60,802 nt of DNA, taken from the NCBI GenBank assembly GCA_022447495.1, contig JAKVBH010000013.1:99173-159974 (forward strand). The letters run 5' to 3'. Origin of the DNA: Marinovum sp. (GTDB lineage Bacteria; Pseudomonadota; Alphaproteobacteria; Rhodobacterales; Rhodobacteraceae). Below the pieces are notes generated by a model. The model saw only the letters and a program-made list of their open reading frames with translations. It did not search any database and was not told the DNA's origin. The translations under genes and the position numbers were made by a program. Positions within the stretch are counted from its first letter, which is position 1; each line of letters begins with the position of its first letter. Below, in pieces: positions 36,572 through 46,993 of this stretch.

Positions 36572-37495
36572 TTGCAAGCGACACTGAAATCTGCGGCCAC
36601 ATTCACCGGCGTTGGTCTGCATTCTGGGCAACCTGCCCGTCTTGTGGTGCATCCTGCCTCCGCCGATTATGGAATTTGGTTTCGCCGCACCGACATTTTG
36701 GCCGGTGACGGGATGGTTCCCGCCCGCTGGGATCGCGTTGAGCTTTCGCCGTTGTGCACAAAATTGGTCAATGATGCAGGTGTCAGTGTCTGCACTGTTG
36801 AGCATCTCATGGCGGCTTTGGCAGGCTGTGGGATCCACAACGCGTTGATCGAGATTGATGGTCCAGAAGTGCCAATCCTTGATGGTTCGTCCGCTGACTT
36901 TGTCGAAACGTTTTTGAGCCGTGGCGTCGCGGAACAGGATGTGCCGTTGCGGGTCCTGAAAGTGATGAAGCCTGTCACAGTTGAAATCGAATCTGCGTGG
37001 GCTCGTTTGACGCCATCAGATCAACTGTCGATCGCATTTGAAATTGATTTCCAAGAGCGTGGCATCGGCAAACAATCGCGCACCCTGGCTTTGGCCAATG
37101 GCGCGTTTGTGCGCGAGTTGAGCACCAGCCGCACCTTCTGCCGCCAAGCGGACGTCGATGCGATGCGCGCCAATGGTTTGGCCTTGGGCGGCATTCCTGG
37201 CGTGAACGCCGTTGTGTTTGATGGTCCGCGTGTCCAAAGCGGCACCGGTTTGCGTCACTCAGATGAACCAGTTCGGCACAAAATGCTTGATGCCATGGGC
37301 GATCTGGCGCTCGCTGGTGCACCGATCCTCGGCGCATATATGGGCGTGCGTGCGGGTCACGCCGTTACTAACCGCTTGCTGCGTGCGTTGTTTGAAACAC
37401 CCGGCGCTGTGGCCTGGGTCGAGAGCGACACAAACATAAGTGCGCGTCTGCCTGGCGCTGGTGTGCGTCGCGATGAAGTTCCCGCGCTGGTGTGA
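36572..37495 (+). CDS. lpxC: UDP-3-O-acyl-N-acetylglucosamine deacetylase
   Basis: This 307-residue zinc amidase performs the first committed step of lipid A synthesis. It has the zinc-binding TVEHLMAALAGCGIHNALIE near residue 74, the GPEVPILDGSSADFVE motif and the C-terminal EPVRHKMLDAMGDLAL with the second zinc His and Asp. The start is TTG at 36572, giving MQATLKSAATFTGVGLHSG, the usual LpxC N terminus; no ATG or GTG lies in frame nearby. The rare start may limit expression. bamD follows 153 bases later. Confidence 0.95.
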   Translation: MQATLKSAATFTGVGLHSGQPARLVVHPASADYGIWFRRTDILAGDGMVPARWDRVELSPLCTKLVNDAGVSVCTVEHLMAALAGCGIHNALIEIDGPEVPILDGSSADFVETFLSRGVAEQDVPLRVLKVMKPVTVEIESAWARLTPSDQLSIAFEIDFQERGIGKQSRTLALANGAFVRELSTSRTFCRQADVDAMRANGLALGGIPGVNAVVFDGPRVQSGTGLRHSDEPVRHKMLDAMGDLALAGAPILGAYMGVRAGHAVTNRLLRALFETPGAVAWVESDTNISARLPGAGVRRDEVPALV

Positions 37496-37648
37496 TCGCC
37501 AAGAGCCTTCTGCGAGGCTCAGAGCCTATTTCAATCCAATGAACCGTGGTGTATGTCTTTACACAGGGACGTCCCCTGTTTTGGGGCGTGCCGAAAAGTC
37601 GGAACAAACCGGCTGATATGACGTGAAACGGGCAAGGGTGGCCGGGGG

Positions 37649-38521
37649 ATGACAGGCAATCTTGGCATGAAGCAGGGGCGGTCCCGTGGACCGGCACTAG
37701 CCGCAGCATTGCTCTGCGCCACGGTTCTCGCGGGGTGTGGCGGAAATGACGGCGTCAGCGCATTTCGTAACGTACCTCTTGAGAATTTTACGGCAGAGCA
37801 GATTTTTGAGCGTGGCGAATTCGAACTCGCACGGCGTGCACCCGACGAAGCCGCAGTTTTTTTCCAAGAGGTCGAACGCCTTTACCCGTATTCGGAATGG
37901 GCAAAGCGCGCGGTGATCATGCAGGCATTTGCCTTTCACAAGGACAAAGACTATGAAAATTCCCGCGCGGCTGCACAACGCTACATAGACTTCTACCCGG
38001 CGGATGAAGACGCCGCCTATGCTCAGTACCTATTGGCGTTGAGCTATTACGATCAAATTGAAGATGTGGGCCGTGACCAAGGACTGACATTCCAAGCGTT
38101 GCAAGCCTTGCGCACGGTGATCGAGCGATATCCAGAGAGCGACTATGCCCGTTCCTCGATTTTGAAATTCGACCTCGCGTTTGATCACTTGGCATCCAAG
38201 GAAATGGAAATCGGCCGCTACTACCTCAAGCGCCAACGCTACACCGCTGCCATCAATCGCTTCCGCGTCGTCGTGGAAGATTTCCAAACAACAACGCATA
38301 CTGCGGAAGCGCTGCACCGTTTGGTTGAAGCTTATCTCTCGCTCGGCCTCACCGAGGAGGCGCAAACTGCGGGCGCGATTTTGGGCTTCAACTTCCAAGC
38401 CAGCGATTGGTACGAAGACAGCTTCGCATTGTTGACTGGCCAGGGGCTCGAACCCAGAGTCTTCAAGGACAATTGGCTGTCGGCAGTCTATCGCCAGATG
38501 GTCAGAGGCGAATGGCTCTAA
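37649..38521 (+). CDS. bamD: Outer membrane assembly lipoprotein BamD
   Basis: This 290-residue lipoprotein is the essential TPR subunit of the BAM complex that inserts outer-membrane beta-barrels. It has a signal peptide with lipobox LAGC (Cys30 from this ATG; an ATG at 37667 is also possible). TPR helices start at AEQIFERGEFELARR, followed by VERLYPYSEWAKRA, the AAQRYIDFYPADEDAAYAQY and VIERYPESDYARS repeats, and IGRYYLKRQRYTAAINRF. It lies between lpxC and recN, as in many proteobacteria. Confidence 0.94.
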   Translation: MTGNLGMKQGRSRGPALAAALLCATVLAGCGGNDGVSAFRNVPLENFTAEQIFERGEFELARRAPDEAAVFFQEVERLYPYSEWAKRAVIMQAFAFHKDKDYENSRAAAQRYIDFYPADEDAAYAQYLLALSYYDQIEDVGRDQGLTFQALQALRTVIERYPESDYARSSILKFDLAFDHLASKEMEIGRYYLKRQRYTAAINRFRVVVEDFQTTTHTAEALHRLVEAYLSLGLTEEAQTAGAILGFNFQASDWYEDSFALLTGQGLEPRVFKDNWLSAVYRQMVRGEWL

Positions 38522-38557
38522 CGGGAGGGGCGAGGTGACCCTCGCTCTTGGGACCTG

Positions 38558-40210
38558 ATGCTGCGCGCGCTCGACATTCGTGACATGCTAATCATTGATC
38601 GACTGGAACTTGAGTTTCAGCCGGGTCTTAACGTGCTCACGGGTGAGACGGGTGCGGGCAAGTCGATCTTGCTCGACTCTCTTGGTTTTGTTCTGGGATG
38701 GCGGGGTCGGGCGGAGCTTGTGCGCCAAGGGGCCGAGCAGGGTGAGGTTGTGGCCGTCTTTGAGATCAGGGCAGATCACCCCGCCAACGCGGTTCTGGAA
38801 CACGCCGGCCTTCCGCAGGGCAACGAGCTCATTTTGCGCCGGGTGAACACCAAGGATGGACGCAAAACCGCGTGGATCAACGACCGCCGCGCCAGTGGTG
38901 ATGTCTTACGCCAAGTCTCTGATACACTTGTGGAATTACACGGTCAGCAAGATGACAAAGGCCTTCTCAATCCGCGCATTCACCGGGACATTCTCGATGC
39001 CTTTGGAAATTTCATTGGCAAACGTTCCGAGGTCACTCAAGCGTGGGGGGGCCGCCGCCGGGCACGCGCCGCATTGGATGAAGCAGAGGAACGGCTAGAC
39101 GCTTTGCGCGGCGAGGAAGACTTCCTCCGCCATGCCGTCAAAGAGCTTTCTGACTTGGCGCCTGAGCCCGGCGAAGAGGCCGATTTGGATGCGCGCAGGC
39201 GTCTAATGCAATCGGCAGAACGCATTCGCGAAGACATCACGCGGGCAGCGCAACTCTTGGGTCAAGACGGTGCCGAGGGCGTTGCGGGCGACGCTCTGCG
39301 CTGGCTCGAAGGCGCGGCGGATCAAGCCGAAGGTACGTTAGACGCGCCGATGGCCGCCCTGTCACGGGCCATGGTCGAGTTGGACGAAGCCGGGCGTGGG
39401 GTGGGGGATGCTCTAGATCAACTGTCCTTTGATGCCCATGCTCTCGAAGATGCAGAAGAAAGGCTGTTCGCGATCCGCGCCCTGGCCCGCAAACACAACG
39501 TGCTGCCTGATGCGCTCGCGGAATTCGCCGAGACCCTGCAGGAACGGCTTAACCGGCTCGACGCAGGCGCAGACGACATCCATGCGTTGCAAAGCGTCGT
39601 GAAAGACGCCGATGCAAGATATGCAGCCGCCGCAGAGCAGTTGAGCCAAGCCCGAAAGGGCGCGGCGCAGCGCCTCGATGCAGCTGTGATGGCGGAACTT
39701 GCTCCGCTCAAGATGGAGCGCGCCGTCTTTGCCACCGAGATCACAGCCTCAGACCCGGGGCCCCAAGGCATCGACGCGGTGGCCTTTACTGTCGCGACCA
39801 ACCCCGGCGCGCCCTCAGGGCCGTTGGCGCGTATTGCGTCGGGTGGCGAATTGAGCCGCTTTCTTTTGGCGCTCAAAGTCTGCCTCGCTGGTGACGACGC
39901 CCGCACGATGATCTTTGACGAGATTGACCGAGGCGTTGGTGGCGCAACAGCCGATGCCGTGGGGCGCAGGCTAAAGTCTCTGGCCGATGAGGGCCAAGTG
40001 CTCGTCGTGACCCATTCACCTCAGGTTGCCGCGCTTGGTGGTCACCATTGGCAGGTCGCCAAAGAGGTGACAGGCGGCGTCACGCTGAGCCGAGTGATCC
40101 CGCTTGATGCCTCCCATCGCATCGATGAGATCGCTCGCATGATCTCAGGAGCAGGTGTGACGGATGCCGCCCGCGCCGCTGCGGTGTCGCTTCTTGAAGG
40201 AAGCTTGTGA
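38558..40210 (+). CDS. recN: DNA repair protein RecN
   Basis: This 550-residue SMC-like ATPase acts in double-strand break repair. The Walker A loop is LTGETGAGKSILLDSL near residue 27, followed by the Q-loop and LVELHGQQDDKGLLNP. A long coiled-coil middle region spans roughly residues 160-370. The signature ASGGELSRFLLALK, Walker B RTMIFDEIDRGVGGATAD and the H-loop VVTHSPQVAALGGHHWQV follow. No LexA box is visible upstream. The start region overlaps nothing; the ATG at 38558 is 36 bases after bamD. Confidence 0.95.
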   Translation: MLRALDIRDMLIIDRLELEFQPGLNVLTGETGAGKSILLDSLGFVLGWRGRAELVRQGAEQGEVVAVFEIRADHPANAVLEHAGLPQGNELILRRVNTKDGRKTAWINDRRASGDVLRQVSDTLVELHGQQDDKGLLNPRIHRDILDAFGNFIGKRSEVTQAWGGRRRARAALDEAEERLDALRGEEDFLRHAVKELSDLAPEPGEEADLDARRRLMQSAERIREDITRAAQLLGQDGAEGVAGDALRWLEGAADQAEGTLDAPMAALSRAMVELDEAGRGVGDALDQLSFDAHALEDAEERLFAIRALARKHNVLPDALAEFAETLQERLNRLDAGADDIHALQSVVKDADARYAAAAEQLSQARKGAAQRLDAAVMAELAPLKMERAVFATEITASDPGPQGIDAVAFTVATNPGAPSGPLARIASGGELSRFLLALKVCLAGDDARTMIFDEIDRGVGGATADAVGRRLKSLADEGQVLVVTHSPQVAALGGHHWQVAKEVTGGVTLSRVIPLDASHRIDEIARMISGAGVTDAARAAAVSLLEGSL

Positions 40211-40291
40211 GCAACGTGCATAACTGCAGGCGATTGCCCCTGTTGCTCCCTGAGAATCTGCCCTAAATTCTCTCCGGTAAGGAGCACCGCA

Positions 40292-42166
40292 ATGGCCCAA
40301 TCCGACAACCCTGCAGACGCGTTCAAAAAAGCCCTGAGCGAAGCCACCAAAGTGATGGCGGACGACCCTGATTTGTCGATCAACTACACTGTTGATCCCT
40401 CGGGTCTGTCTGGTGACACAATGCGTTTGCCTCAGATATCCCGGCGCATGACAAAGCAAGAGGTCTTGGTGGCGCGCGGAACTGCGGATGCACTCGCTTT
40501 GAAACATAAGTACCATGACGTGGGCGTCCACCAACGTTATGCACCTCCAGGTGATATGGCACGTGATCTCTATGAAGCGATGGAGACAGCGCGCTGCGAA
40601 GCCATGGGTGCGCGCGATATGCCTGGCACTGCGGGCAACATCGACGCCAAAATCGAAAGCGACGCACAACGCCGTGGGTACGATCAAATCAAAGAGCCCT
40701 CCGAAGCTCCTTTGTCGAAGGCCGCAGGCTATCTGATCCGTCACCTTGCTACGGACCGTGATATGCCTCCCAGTGCGGCCAACGTGATGGAGTTGTGGCG
40801 GGGTTATATCGAAGGCCAAGCGGCCGAGTGCCTCGAAGATTTGAACACACTTCTGCACGATCAAGGTGCGTTCGCCAAATTGGCACGCCAATTGATCACT
40901 GATCTCGGATATGGCGATCAACTCGGCGAAGATCCCGATGAGATGGAAGATGACGCCCAAGACGACGCGCAAGAGGCCGAGGACGATGAGTCCGAGCCTG
41001 ATAGTTCCGGTCAAGACGACAGCGACGAGGAACAGGCAGAGGCCAATCCGGAGCAATCCCAAGACGAAACCCAAGACGCGCAGCAAGCCACCGTCTCGAT
41101 GGATGATATGGCCGATCAAGAGATGGGTGATGAGACGGAATTGCCCGAAGGCGAAGCGCCGCTCGAACCGCCTGCGCCTCAGCCTGTGTCTGCCGCAGAT
41201 CCCGATTACCAAGTCTTTGAAACCGAGCACGACGAGGAAATTCTGGCCGAAGAGCTTGCGGAACCCATCGAGTTGGAGCGCCTGCGCGCTTACTTGGATC
41301 AACAATTGGAGCCTCTGAAGGGCGCCGTCTCGAGATTGGCCAACAAGCTGCAACGTCGTCTTCAAGCCCAGCAAAACCGCTCATGGGAATTTGACCGCGA
41401 AGAAGGAATTCTCGATGCAGGGCGCTTGGCGCGTGTTGTTGCCAACCCAACTACTCCGCTGAGCTTTAAGGTCGAAAAAGACACCGAGTTCCGCGACACA
41501 GTCGTGACTCTGCTTCTTGACAACTCTGGTTCGATGCGCGGCCGACCTATCTCAATCGCGGCGATTTGTGCGGACGTTCTGGCCCGGACGCTTGAGCGTT
41601 GTTCTGTTAAGGTTGAAATCCTGGGCTTCACAACCCGCGCGTGGAAAGGTGGGTTGAGCCGTGAAAAATGGTTGGCCGAAGGTCGCCCCCAACAGCCGGG
41701 CCGCCTCAATGACCTACGTCACATCATCTATAAATCAGCCGATGCGCCTTGGCGTCGGGCGCGCCCTAATTTGGGTTTGATGATGAAAGAGGGCCTTTTG
41801 AAGGAAAACATCGACGGCGAAGCGCTGGAATGGGCCCACCGGCGTATGTTGGCCCGTCCAGAGGCGCGTAAAATCCTCATGGTGATTTCTGACGGAGCAC
41901 CCGTGGATGACAGCACTCTTTCGGTAAATCCGGCCTCGTTCTTGGAAAAGCACTTGCGTGACGTCATCGCGATGGTGGAGCGCCGACGTGCCGTGGAATT
42001 GCTTGCCATTGGGATTGGGCACGATGTGACCCGGTACTATGATCGTGCGGTGACCATCACGGATGTTGAACAACTGGCGGGTGCGATGACTGAACAACTC
42101 GCAGCGCTTTTTGACAGTGACCCGCGTGCTCGCGCTCGGGTGATGGGCTTCAAGCGCGCAAGTTAA
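40292..42166 (+). CDS. cobT: Aerobic cobaltochelatase subunit CobT
   Basis: This 624-residue protein is one of three subunits (CobN, CobS, CobT) that insert cobalt into hydrogenobyrinic acid a,c-diamide in the aerobic B12 pathway. The N-terminal 200 residues are CobT-specific. A very acidic linker (about residues 205-320, full of Asp, Glu and Gln) follows. The C-terminal von Willebrand A domain has the MIDAS motif [16 protein letters not shown] clear AAGGAG precedes the ATG. The partner cobS is 6.2 kb downstream on the other strand, whereas the pair is adjacent in most relatives. Confidence 0.94.
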   Translation: MAQSDNPADAFKKALSEATKVMADDPDLSINYTVDPSGLSGDTMRLPQISRRMTKQEVLVARGTADALALKHKYHDVGVHQRYAPPGDMARDLYEAMETARCEAMGARDMPGTAGNIDAKIESDAQRRGYDQIKEPSEAPLSKAAGYLIRHLATDRDMPPSAANVMELWRGYIEGQAAECLEDLNTLLHDQGAFAKLARQLITDLGYGDQLGEDPDEMEDDAQDDAQEAEDDESEPDSSGQDDSDEEQAEANPEQSQDETQDAQQATVSMDDMADQEMGDETELPEGEAPLEPPAPQPVSAADPDYQVFETEHDEEILAEELAEPIELERLRAYLDQQLEPLKGAVSRLANKLQRRLQAQQNRSWEFDREEGILDAGRLARVVANPTTPLSFKVEKDTEFRDTVVTLLLDNSGSMRGRPISIAAICADVLARTLERCSVKVEILGFTTRAWKGGLSREKWLAEGRPQQPGRLNDLRHIIYKSADAPWRRARPNLGLMMKEGLLKENIDGEALEWAHRRMLARPEARKILMVISDGAPVDDSTLSVNPASFLEKHLRDVIAMVERRRAVELLAIGIGHDVTRYYDRAVTITDVEQLAGAMTEQLAALFDSDPRARARVMGFKRAS

Positions 42167-42182
42167 AGAAGGCGATCCGGCG

Positions 42183-43946
42183 ATGTTTCAGAGCTTTGAT
42201 GTAACGGCGAGCCCGGATCAGGGCCCACCACGACTGTCTGCATTGCGCGTGACTATGGCTGAACACGGCGCCGAGGTCTTTGTCGTTCCACGCGCGGACG
42301 CGCATCAGGGTGAATATGTTGCTGCCCGTGACGAACGGCTGTCGTGGCTCACTGGCTTTACAGGCTCTGCGGGGTTTGCCGTGATCACGTCCGACCGCGC
42401 GGGCGTTTTTGTAGACGGGCGATACCGCGTACAGGTGCGTGAGCAAGTAGCTGATGTCTTTGAGCCCGTGGATTGGCCGGAAATGTCTTTGCTCGGATGG
42501 CTGTCTGATGTGGCACCAAACGCGAAGATTGCGTTTGACCCTTGGTTGCACACGCCCAAAGAGGTCCGTGGCTGGCAAAAGGCCGGACGTGACGTCGTGC
42601 CTGTTGAAAACTTGATTGACCTCGTTTGGGACAATCAACCTGCGGCACCCGCGGGCAAAGCGCATGCGCAACCTGAAGATCTCGCCGGTCGGACCGCTTC
42701 TGAAAAGATTGAGACCCTCGCTAGCACCCTAAAAGACGCGGGATGTTGTGCGACTGTGTTGACGTTGCCTGACTCGATATCGTGGCTCTTGAACATTCGT
42801 GGCAGCGATGTCGCGCATACGCCGATCGTGCAGGCATTCGCTATTGTCACAGACGCTGGCAAAACCATACTTTTTGTGGACCCGGCCAAACTCACAGAAG
42901 TGACGCTCGCGCCAGAGGTTACTGTTGCCACACCAGAGAGTTTTTTGGTGGCGTGCGGTGGATTGGATGGCAAAGTCTGGATCGACCCTGCAACGGTGCC
43001 GCAAGCGGTCTTCCACGTGATTTCGCAACCCCATGAGGCGCGGGACCTGTGCGCCTTGCCAAAAGCAAGCAAAACTGACGCTGAAATTGCTGGCGCCCGT
43101 GCTGCTCATGCACGTGATGCTGTGGCTGTGGTCCGTTTTTTGAACTGGCTGGAGGGTGCGGTAGAGCGGGGCACAACTGAAATCGACGCTGCTGTGCAAT
43201 TGGAGATGTTTCGTCGTGAAACCAACGTCTTACGCGATATCTCATTTGAAACCATTAGCGCTGCAGGGGCTCACGCGGCACTTCCACACTATCGGGTGAA
43301 CACGCAAAGCAATGCGCTGCTGCGCGCAGGTGAAGTGTACTTGGTGGACTCTGGCGGACAATACCAAGACGGTACCACCGACATCACACGAACTGTTGGG
43401 TTGGGGGAACAGGCGTTTTCAGTGCGTCAAGCGTTCACGCGTGTCCTACAGGGTATGATCGCGATCTCGGAACTGCGGTTCCCCAAGGGAATTAGCGGTG
43501 CTGATATTGATGCGGTAGCGCGCGTTCCGCTCTGGCGGGCGGGCCAGGATTATGCTCACGGAACGGGGCATGGCGTCGGAAGCTACCTTTCAGTTCATGA
43601 AGGACCACAACGACTGGCTCGCACTGGGCATGTGCCGCTCGAGCCGGGCATGATCCTGTCCAACGAGCCTGGGTTTTACGTCGAAGGTGCGTTTGGCATC
43701 CGGATTGAGAATTTGATCGTGGTGCGACCTGCGCCGGATCAACCTGACCAATCCATAGAGACGCTTTATGAGTTTGAAACATTGAATTACGTGCCAATTG
43801 ATCGTGAGATGATTGTCATGGACATGTTGAGACCCGATGAACGGGATTGGATCAATGCTTACCACCAAGAGTGTTTGCATCGGCTCGCAGGGCAGGTTGA
43901 TGCTGAGGTCGCGGCGTGGCTTCACAAGGTGTGCGCGCCGATTTAG
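42183..43946 (+). CDS. Xaa-Pro aminopeptidase (aminopeptidase P)
   Basis: This 587-residue enzyme removes N-terminal residues before proline. It has the three-domain layout of long aminopeptidase P: two creatinase-like N domains and the C-terminal pita-bread domain. The metal ligands are visible as the Asp of YLVDSGGQYQDGTTDIT (two Asp), the His of HGTGHGVGSYLSVHEGP, and the Glu of ILSNEPGFY and GIRIENL. It starts 16 bases after cobT, so the two are probably co-transcribed, although no functional link is known. Confidence 0.93.
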   Translation: MFQSFDVTASPDQGPPRLSALRVTMAEHGAEVFVVPRADAHQGEYVAARDERLSWLTGFTGSAGFAVITSDRAGVFVDGRYRVQVREQVADVFEPVDWPEMSLLGWLSDVAPNAKIAFDPWLHTPKEVRGWQKAGRDVVPVENLIDLVWDNQPAAPAGKAHAQPEDLAGRTASEKIETLASTLKDAGCCATVLTLPDSISWLLNIRGSDVAHTPIVQAFAIVTDAGKTILFVDPAKLTEVTLAPEVTVATPESFLVACGGLDGKVWIDPATVPQAVFHVISQPHEARDLCALPKASKTDAEIAGARAAHARDAVAVVRFLNWLEGAVERGTTEIDAAVQLEMFRRETNVLRDISFETISAAGAHAALPHYRVNTQSNALLRAGEVYLVDSGGQYQDGTTDITRTVGLGEQAFSVRQAFTRVLQGMIAISELRFPKGISGADIDAVARVPLWRAGQDYAHGTGHGVGSYLSVHEGPQRLARTGHVPLEPGMILSNEPGFYVEGAFGIRIENLIVVRPAPDQPDQSIETLYEFETLNYVPIDREMIVMDMLRPDERDWINAYHQECLHRLAGQVDAEVAAWLHKVCAPI

Positions 43947-44036
43947 CACCTGGCGTCGCACCTTTGAAAAACAGACGTGACACAAGACCGCTACACTTTT
44001 AAGCATACCGGATCAATGTCAGTCTTGGGGGTCCTA

Positions 44037-44378
44037 ATGAGTCATATTCGAATTGTACGTGCCAGCGGCAAATGGACCATTCGGGCGAGCGGGGCCGTCA
44101 TCGGAGAGTCGACTAATGCGCTTGAGTTGTTGGAGGGGGATTACCCAGCGGTAATCTATTTCCCGCGTAGTGATGTTGCGATGGCGTTTCTGGAGCCGAC
44201 CGACAAAGTCACCCATTGCCCGCACAAAGGCGAGGCCAGTTATTTCTCAATTGAAGCCAAGAACCGCACCCTAGAGAATGCCGTTTGGAGCTACGAAAAC
44301 CCCAAAGAGACAGTCGCAGCGATCAAAGATCATCTCGGGTTTCACACAGGTGACTACCTGACCGTTGAGCAGGTTTAA
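44037..44378 (+). CDS. DUF427 domain protein
   Basis: This 113-residue protein has the DUF427 core: MSHIRIVRASGKWTIRASG, YPAVIYFPRSDV, THCPHKGEASYFSI and the ending WSYENPKETVAAIKDHLGF. DUF427 proteins are small single-domain beta proteins of unknown biochemical role. The frame is open upstream to 43977, but conserved sequence begins at the ATG at 44037. Its 3' end faces the convergent acidic-protein gene. Confidence 0.85.
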   Translation: MSHIRIVRASGKWTIRASGAVIGESTNALELLEGDYPAVIYFPRSDVAMAFLEPTDKVTHCPHKGEASYFSIEAKNRTLENAVWSYENPKETVAAIKDHLGFHTGDYLTVEQV

Positions 44379-44409
44379 GCAGTCGCCTTTGACCCGGGGG
44401 CATCTCAGG

Positions 44410-45129
44410 TCAAATATAGGCGTCTCTTGGAGTGGGCGCCACAAATGCAAGCTTTAGGTTGGCTTCAGCCAAAGCTTCGACTTCGTCATCACCGTAGAGA
44501 GGCTCGCCCGCCAGAGTCGCGCTATGCTCTATGCCGTGCTCGTCTTCGAGTCCTGTCACAACTGCATTGACCTCGTTTGCGCCGATCGGCAACCAGGCGA
44601 TTGGCTCACCGCCAAAAAGAACGGCGGAGCCTTCATCTGATGGCGCGTCCAGGATTAAAAGATCGTCGAGATTGATTTCCTCTTCCGTGGCGGTGATCTC
44701 GACCTCCGTCATTTCCTCTTCGACCATCATGTCGTTGTTCATGTCTTCCTCGTCGTCACCCATGGCCAAGGCTTCGAGAATGACATTCTCACGCAGTGTC
44801 TCCGGCTCTGGCATTGGATCGTCCATAAGCCAGTCGTCCATGGCTCCGCCTGCGATTGTGGAGTCCCCAGATGCGCCCACAAGGGTGTCATCCAATGCGT
44901 TGATTGTACCGGAGGTAGGGGAGAAAGGATCATTTTCCATGAGATCGGCGGCACGTTCCAACAGTTCGGTGGTAATCTCTGGATCAGCCTCCGAAGAGGA
45001 AGATGCATCGGCATCCGCTTCGGCGTCTTCAATCGCGTCGTCCAAGAGTTCCTCGTAATCGATCGTGCCCATGAACATCGCCGACAAGAGTGATAGGCCA
45101 ATCGGAAGTAGCAAACTCATAAAATCCAT
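44410..45129 (-). CDS. Acidic membrane-anchored protein with RTX-like relic repeat
   Basis: This protein of about 239 residues has one N-terminal hydrophobic segment (SLLLPIGLSLLSAMF) and then an extremely acidic chain rich in Asp, Glu, Met, Ala and Ser. Residues 75-105 read GTINALDDTLVGASGDSTIA then GGAMDDWL, close to the calcium-binding nonapeptide pattern GGxGxDxLxG but with several Asp and Gly lost. The C-terminal region (AWLPIGANEVNAVVTGLEDE) is more ordered. No family is recognised. The start may be the ATG at 45129 or 45120; a TTG at 45144 is also in frame. It could be a secreted or surface protein anchored in the inner membrane. Confidence 0.6.
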   Translation of the reverse strand: MDFMSLLLPIGLSLLSAMFMGTIDYEELLDDAIEDAEADADASSSSEADPEITTELLERAADLMENDPFSPTSGTINALDDTLVGASGDSTIAGGAMDDWLMDDPMPEPETLRENVILEALAMGDDEEDMNNDMMVEEEMTEVEITATEEEINLDDLLILDAPSDEGSAVLFGGEPIAWLPIGANEVNAVVTGLEDEHGIEHSATLAGEPLYGDDEVEALAEANLKLAFVAPTPRDAYI

Positions 45130-45246
45130 CGGGTCAGGGTCCAAAACTTGTTATCTGTTCCAAGATAGGATTGACGTCTTAATCAGCTATGAAACTTAAA
45201 AATGTTTCTGTTGTGGAAACAATTGCACCGGATCGGTTGAGTAGAC

Positions 45247-46935
45247 CTAGCTGTGCTCTTCTTCCGCAGTTGCAGCGAGCGCGCGATTGTAGGCCTTGAG
45301 CGCGTCAACATGGAACAATGTGCCGCGCACCTCGGGCGCTTGGCCATCGCCGCGCAATGCCACCACCGGGATAAATACAACGGACTTGCGTTCAAACATT
45401 GGCATTGCTGTTTCCAACGTGGATGTGGCGTCGACATAGATACCTTGTTCAATCAGGCCCCAAATTTTGTCTTCCGCAGGTGTTTCTGGGTCAGAATAGG
45501 GCCGCATAATTTGCGAGACACCAAACATGCCCAACAGATAGGCCTGAGGACCTGCTGCGAGGTGCACACCGCGGCGTTCAATCTGCGTCAGAAAAAAGGA
45601 TCGGTCGACCAGACGAGAGGCCAAAGCCGTGGATGTGGATACACAAACCATCACTGCAAGGCCCGTTTGCCAGTCCCCTGTGAGCTCAAAGACAATTAAT
45701 GTGGTCGAAATTGGGGCGCCGAGAACAGCAGCCGCCACGGCAGCCATTCCCGCCAAAGCATACAGAGTGTTGGAGCCAGAGACCTCCGGAAACAGTCCGG
45801 TTGCGATGAGGCCAAAAGCCAACCCGGTCATTGCGCCGATCATCAAAGATGGTGAAAACACACCGCCGCCCATGCGTCCTGCAAGTGTCACAGCCACGGC
45901 AAAAACTTTGACAACGGTGAAGACGATGGCCTCGTAGAGCAACAACTCACCAGTGAGCGCGCGTGACGTGGTCTCATAACCGACGCCAATTATATGCGGG
46001 AACGCAATCGCGGTGCATCCCAAGATCGCTCCACCCAATACTGGGCGTGCCCAAAGCGGCCATCCCAGCTTTGCCTGAATATTCGTTTCGACCTCGTCGG
46101 CCCAAAAGATCGTGCGCATCATCACGACGGCAACCAGTCCACAAATCAGGCCAAGGATAAGGTAAGCTGGGAGTTCCAGATAGAATTCCAGCATGGGCGC
46201 GCCAGGGATTGCGAATTCGGCCACGTCGCCAAAGACTAATCGGTTGATTACGGTGCCTGCAGCGGAGGCAATCACGATCGGCGCAAAGGCGTGCAAAGCG
46301 AAATGACGTAGAACAACTTCCATCGCAAACAGTGCGCCTGCGATGGGCGCATTGAAGGAAGCAGACACCGCAGCCGCCACTGCGCAGCCCAACAGGTCTC
46401 GCCCGGTGATCCCATCCGCGTGGATAAAGTTGGAAATCCAAGTTGAAATAAGCGCCGCAAAGTGGACCACGGGACCTTCGCGGCCAGTTGAGCCACCGGT
46501 GCTCAGTGTGATCCAAGAGCAAGCCACAGAGACCAGGCCGGCTTTACGCTCGACCCGTCCGTTGTTGAGTGCGGCGCCTTCGATCACATCGGCAACTGCG
46601 CGAACCCGGCCATCGGGGATGAAATAGTGCATGATGAGGCCCACTGTGATGCCGCCCGCCATGGGGATCATCAGCACTACAAACCAATCCAGCGTCGTGG
46701 CGTAAGAATGGAGCAACGTCACATCATCCGCACCGTAAACGGTGGTTTGCAAAAGGATGATCGCCCAGCGAAATGCGACCGCTGCCAACCCCGCTAATAT
46801 CCCGATCAAAAGCGCGATGAACCAAAATTGCAGTTGGCTGGGCCCTCGATGCTTAAGCAATTGCCAACCTTGGGCAATTATGCCCTGCATTTCGCTACGC
46901 TGCCTGTCAAAGGCGCTCTGATTGGGTTCTGCCAT
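45247..46935 (-). CDS. ClC-family chloride channel/antiporter with CBS domains
   Basis: This protein of about 562 residues has about ten membrane helices and the ClC selectivity sequences TGGSTGREGPVVHFAAL (with the gating glutamate of GREGP), a GGGVFSPSLMIGA stretch and GMAAVAAAVLGAPIST. The C-terminal 110 residues form a cytosolic CBS-like domain. It presumably moves chloride, possibly coupled to protons. The ATG at 46935 is chosen; a GTG at 46959 is possible. Its start region faces the divergent FAD dehydrogenase gene at 46994, leaving a 58-base shared promoter region. Confidence 0.9.
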   Translation of the reverse strand: MAEPNQSAFDRQRSEMQGIIAQGWQLLKHRGPSQLQFWFIALLIGILAGLAAVAFRWAIILLQTTVYGADDVTLLHSYATTLDWFVVLMIPMAGGITVGLIMHYFIPDGRVRAVADVIEGAALNNGRVERKAGLVSVACSWITLSTGGSTGREGPVVHFAALISTWISNFIHADGITGRDLLGCAVAAAVSASFNAPIAGALFAMEVVLRHFALHAFAPIVIASAAGTVINRLVFGDVAEFAIPGAPMLEFYLELPAYLILGLICGLVAVVMMRTIFWADEVETNIQAKLGWPLWARPVLGGAILGCTAIAFPHIIGVGYETTSRALTGELLLYEAIVFTVVKVFAVAVTLAGRMGGGVFSPSLMIGAMTGLAFGLIATGLFPEVSGSNTLYALAGMAAVAAAVLGAPISTTLIVFELTGDWQTGLAVMVCVSTSTALASRLVDRSFFLTQIERRGVHLAAGPQAYLLGMFGVSQIMRPYSDPETPAEDKIWGLIEQGIYVDATSTLETAMPMFERKSVVFIPVVALRGDGQAPEVRGTLFHVDALKAYNRALAATAEEEHS

Positions 46936-46993
46936 GGTTGGGTGCTTTTCTTGCGGCACTGCGCGGATTAATGTGCCGTTTGGGGGGGAAGAG

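Noticed and set aside
40145-41374. A 409-codon minus-strand frame antisense to cobT
   Set aside because: The hydrophobic look (Leu/Val runs) comes from reading the acidic CobT linker backward; it is not a real membrane protein.
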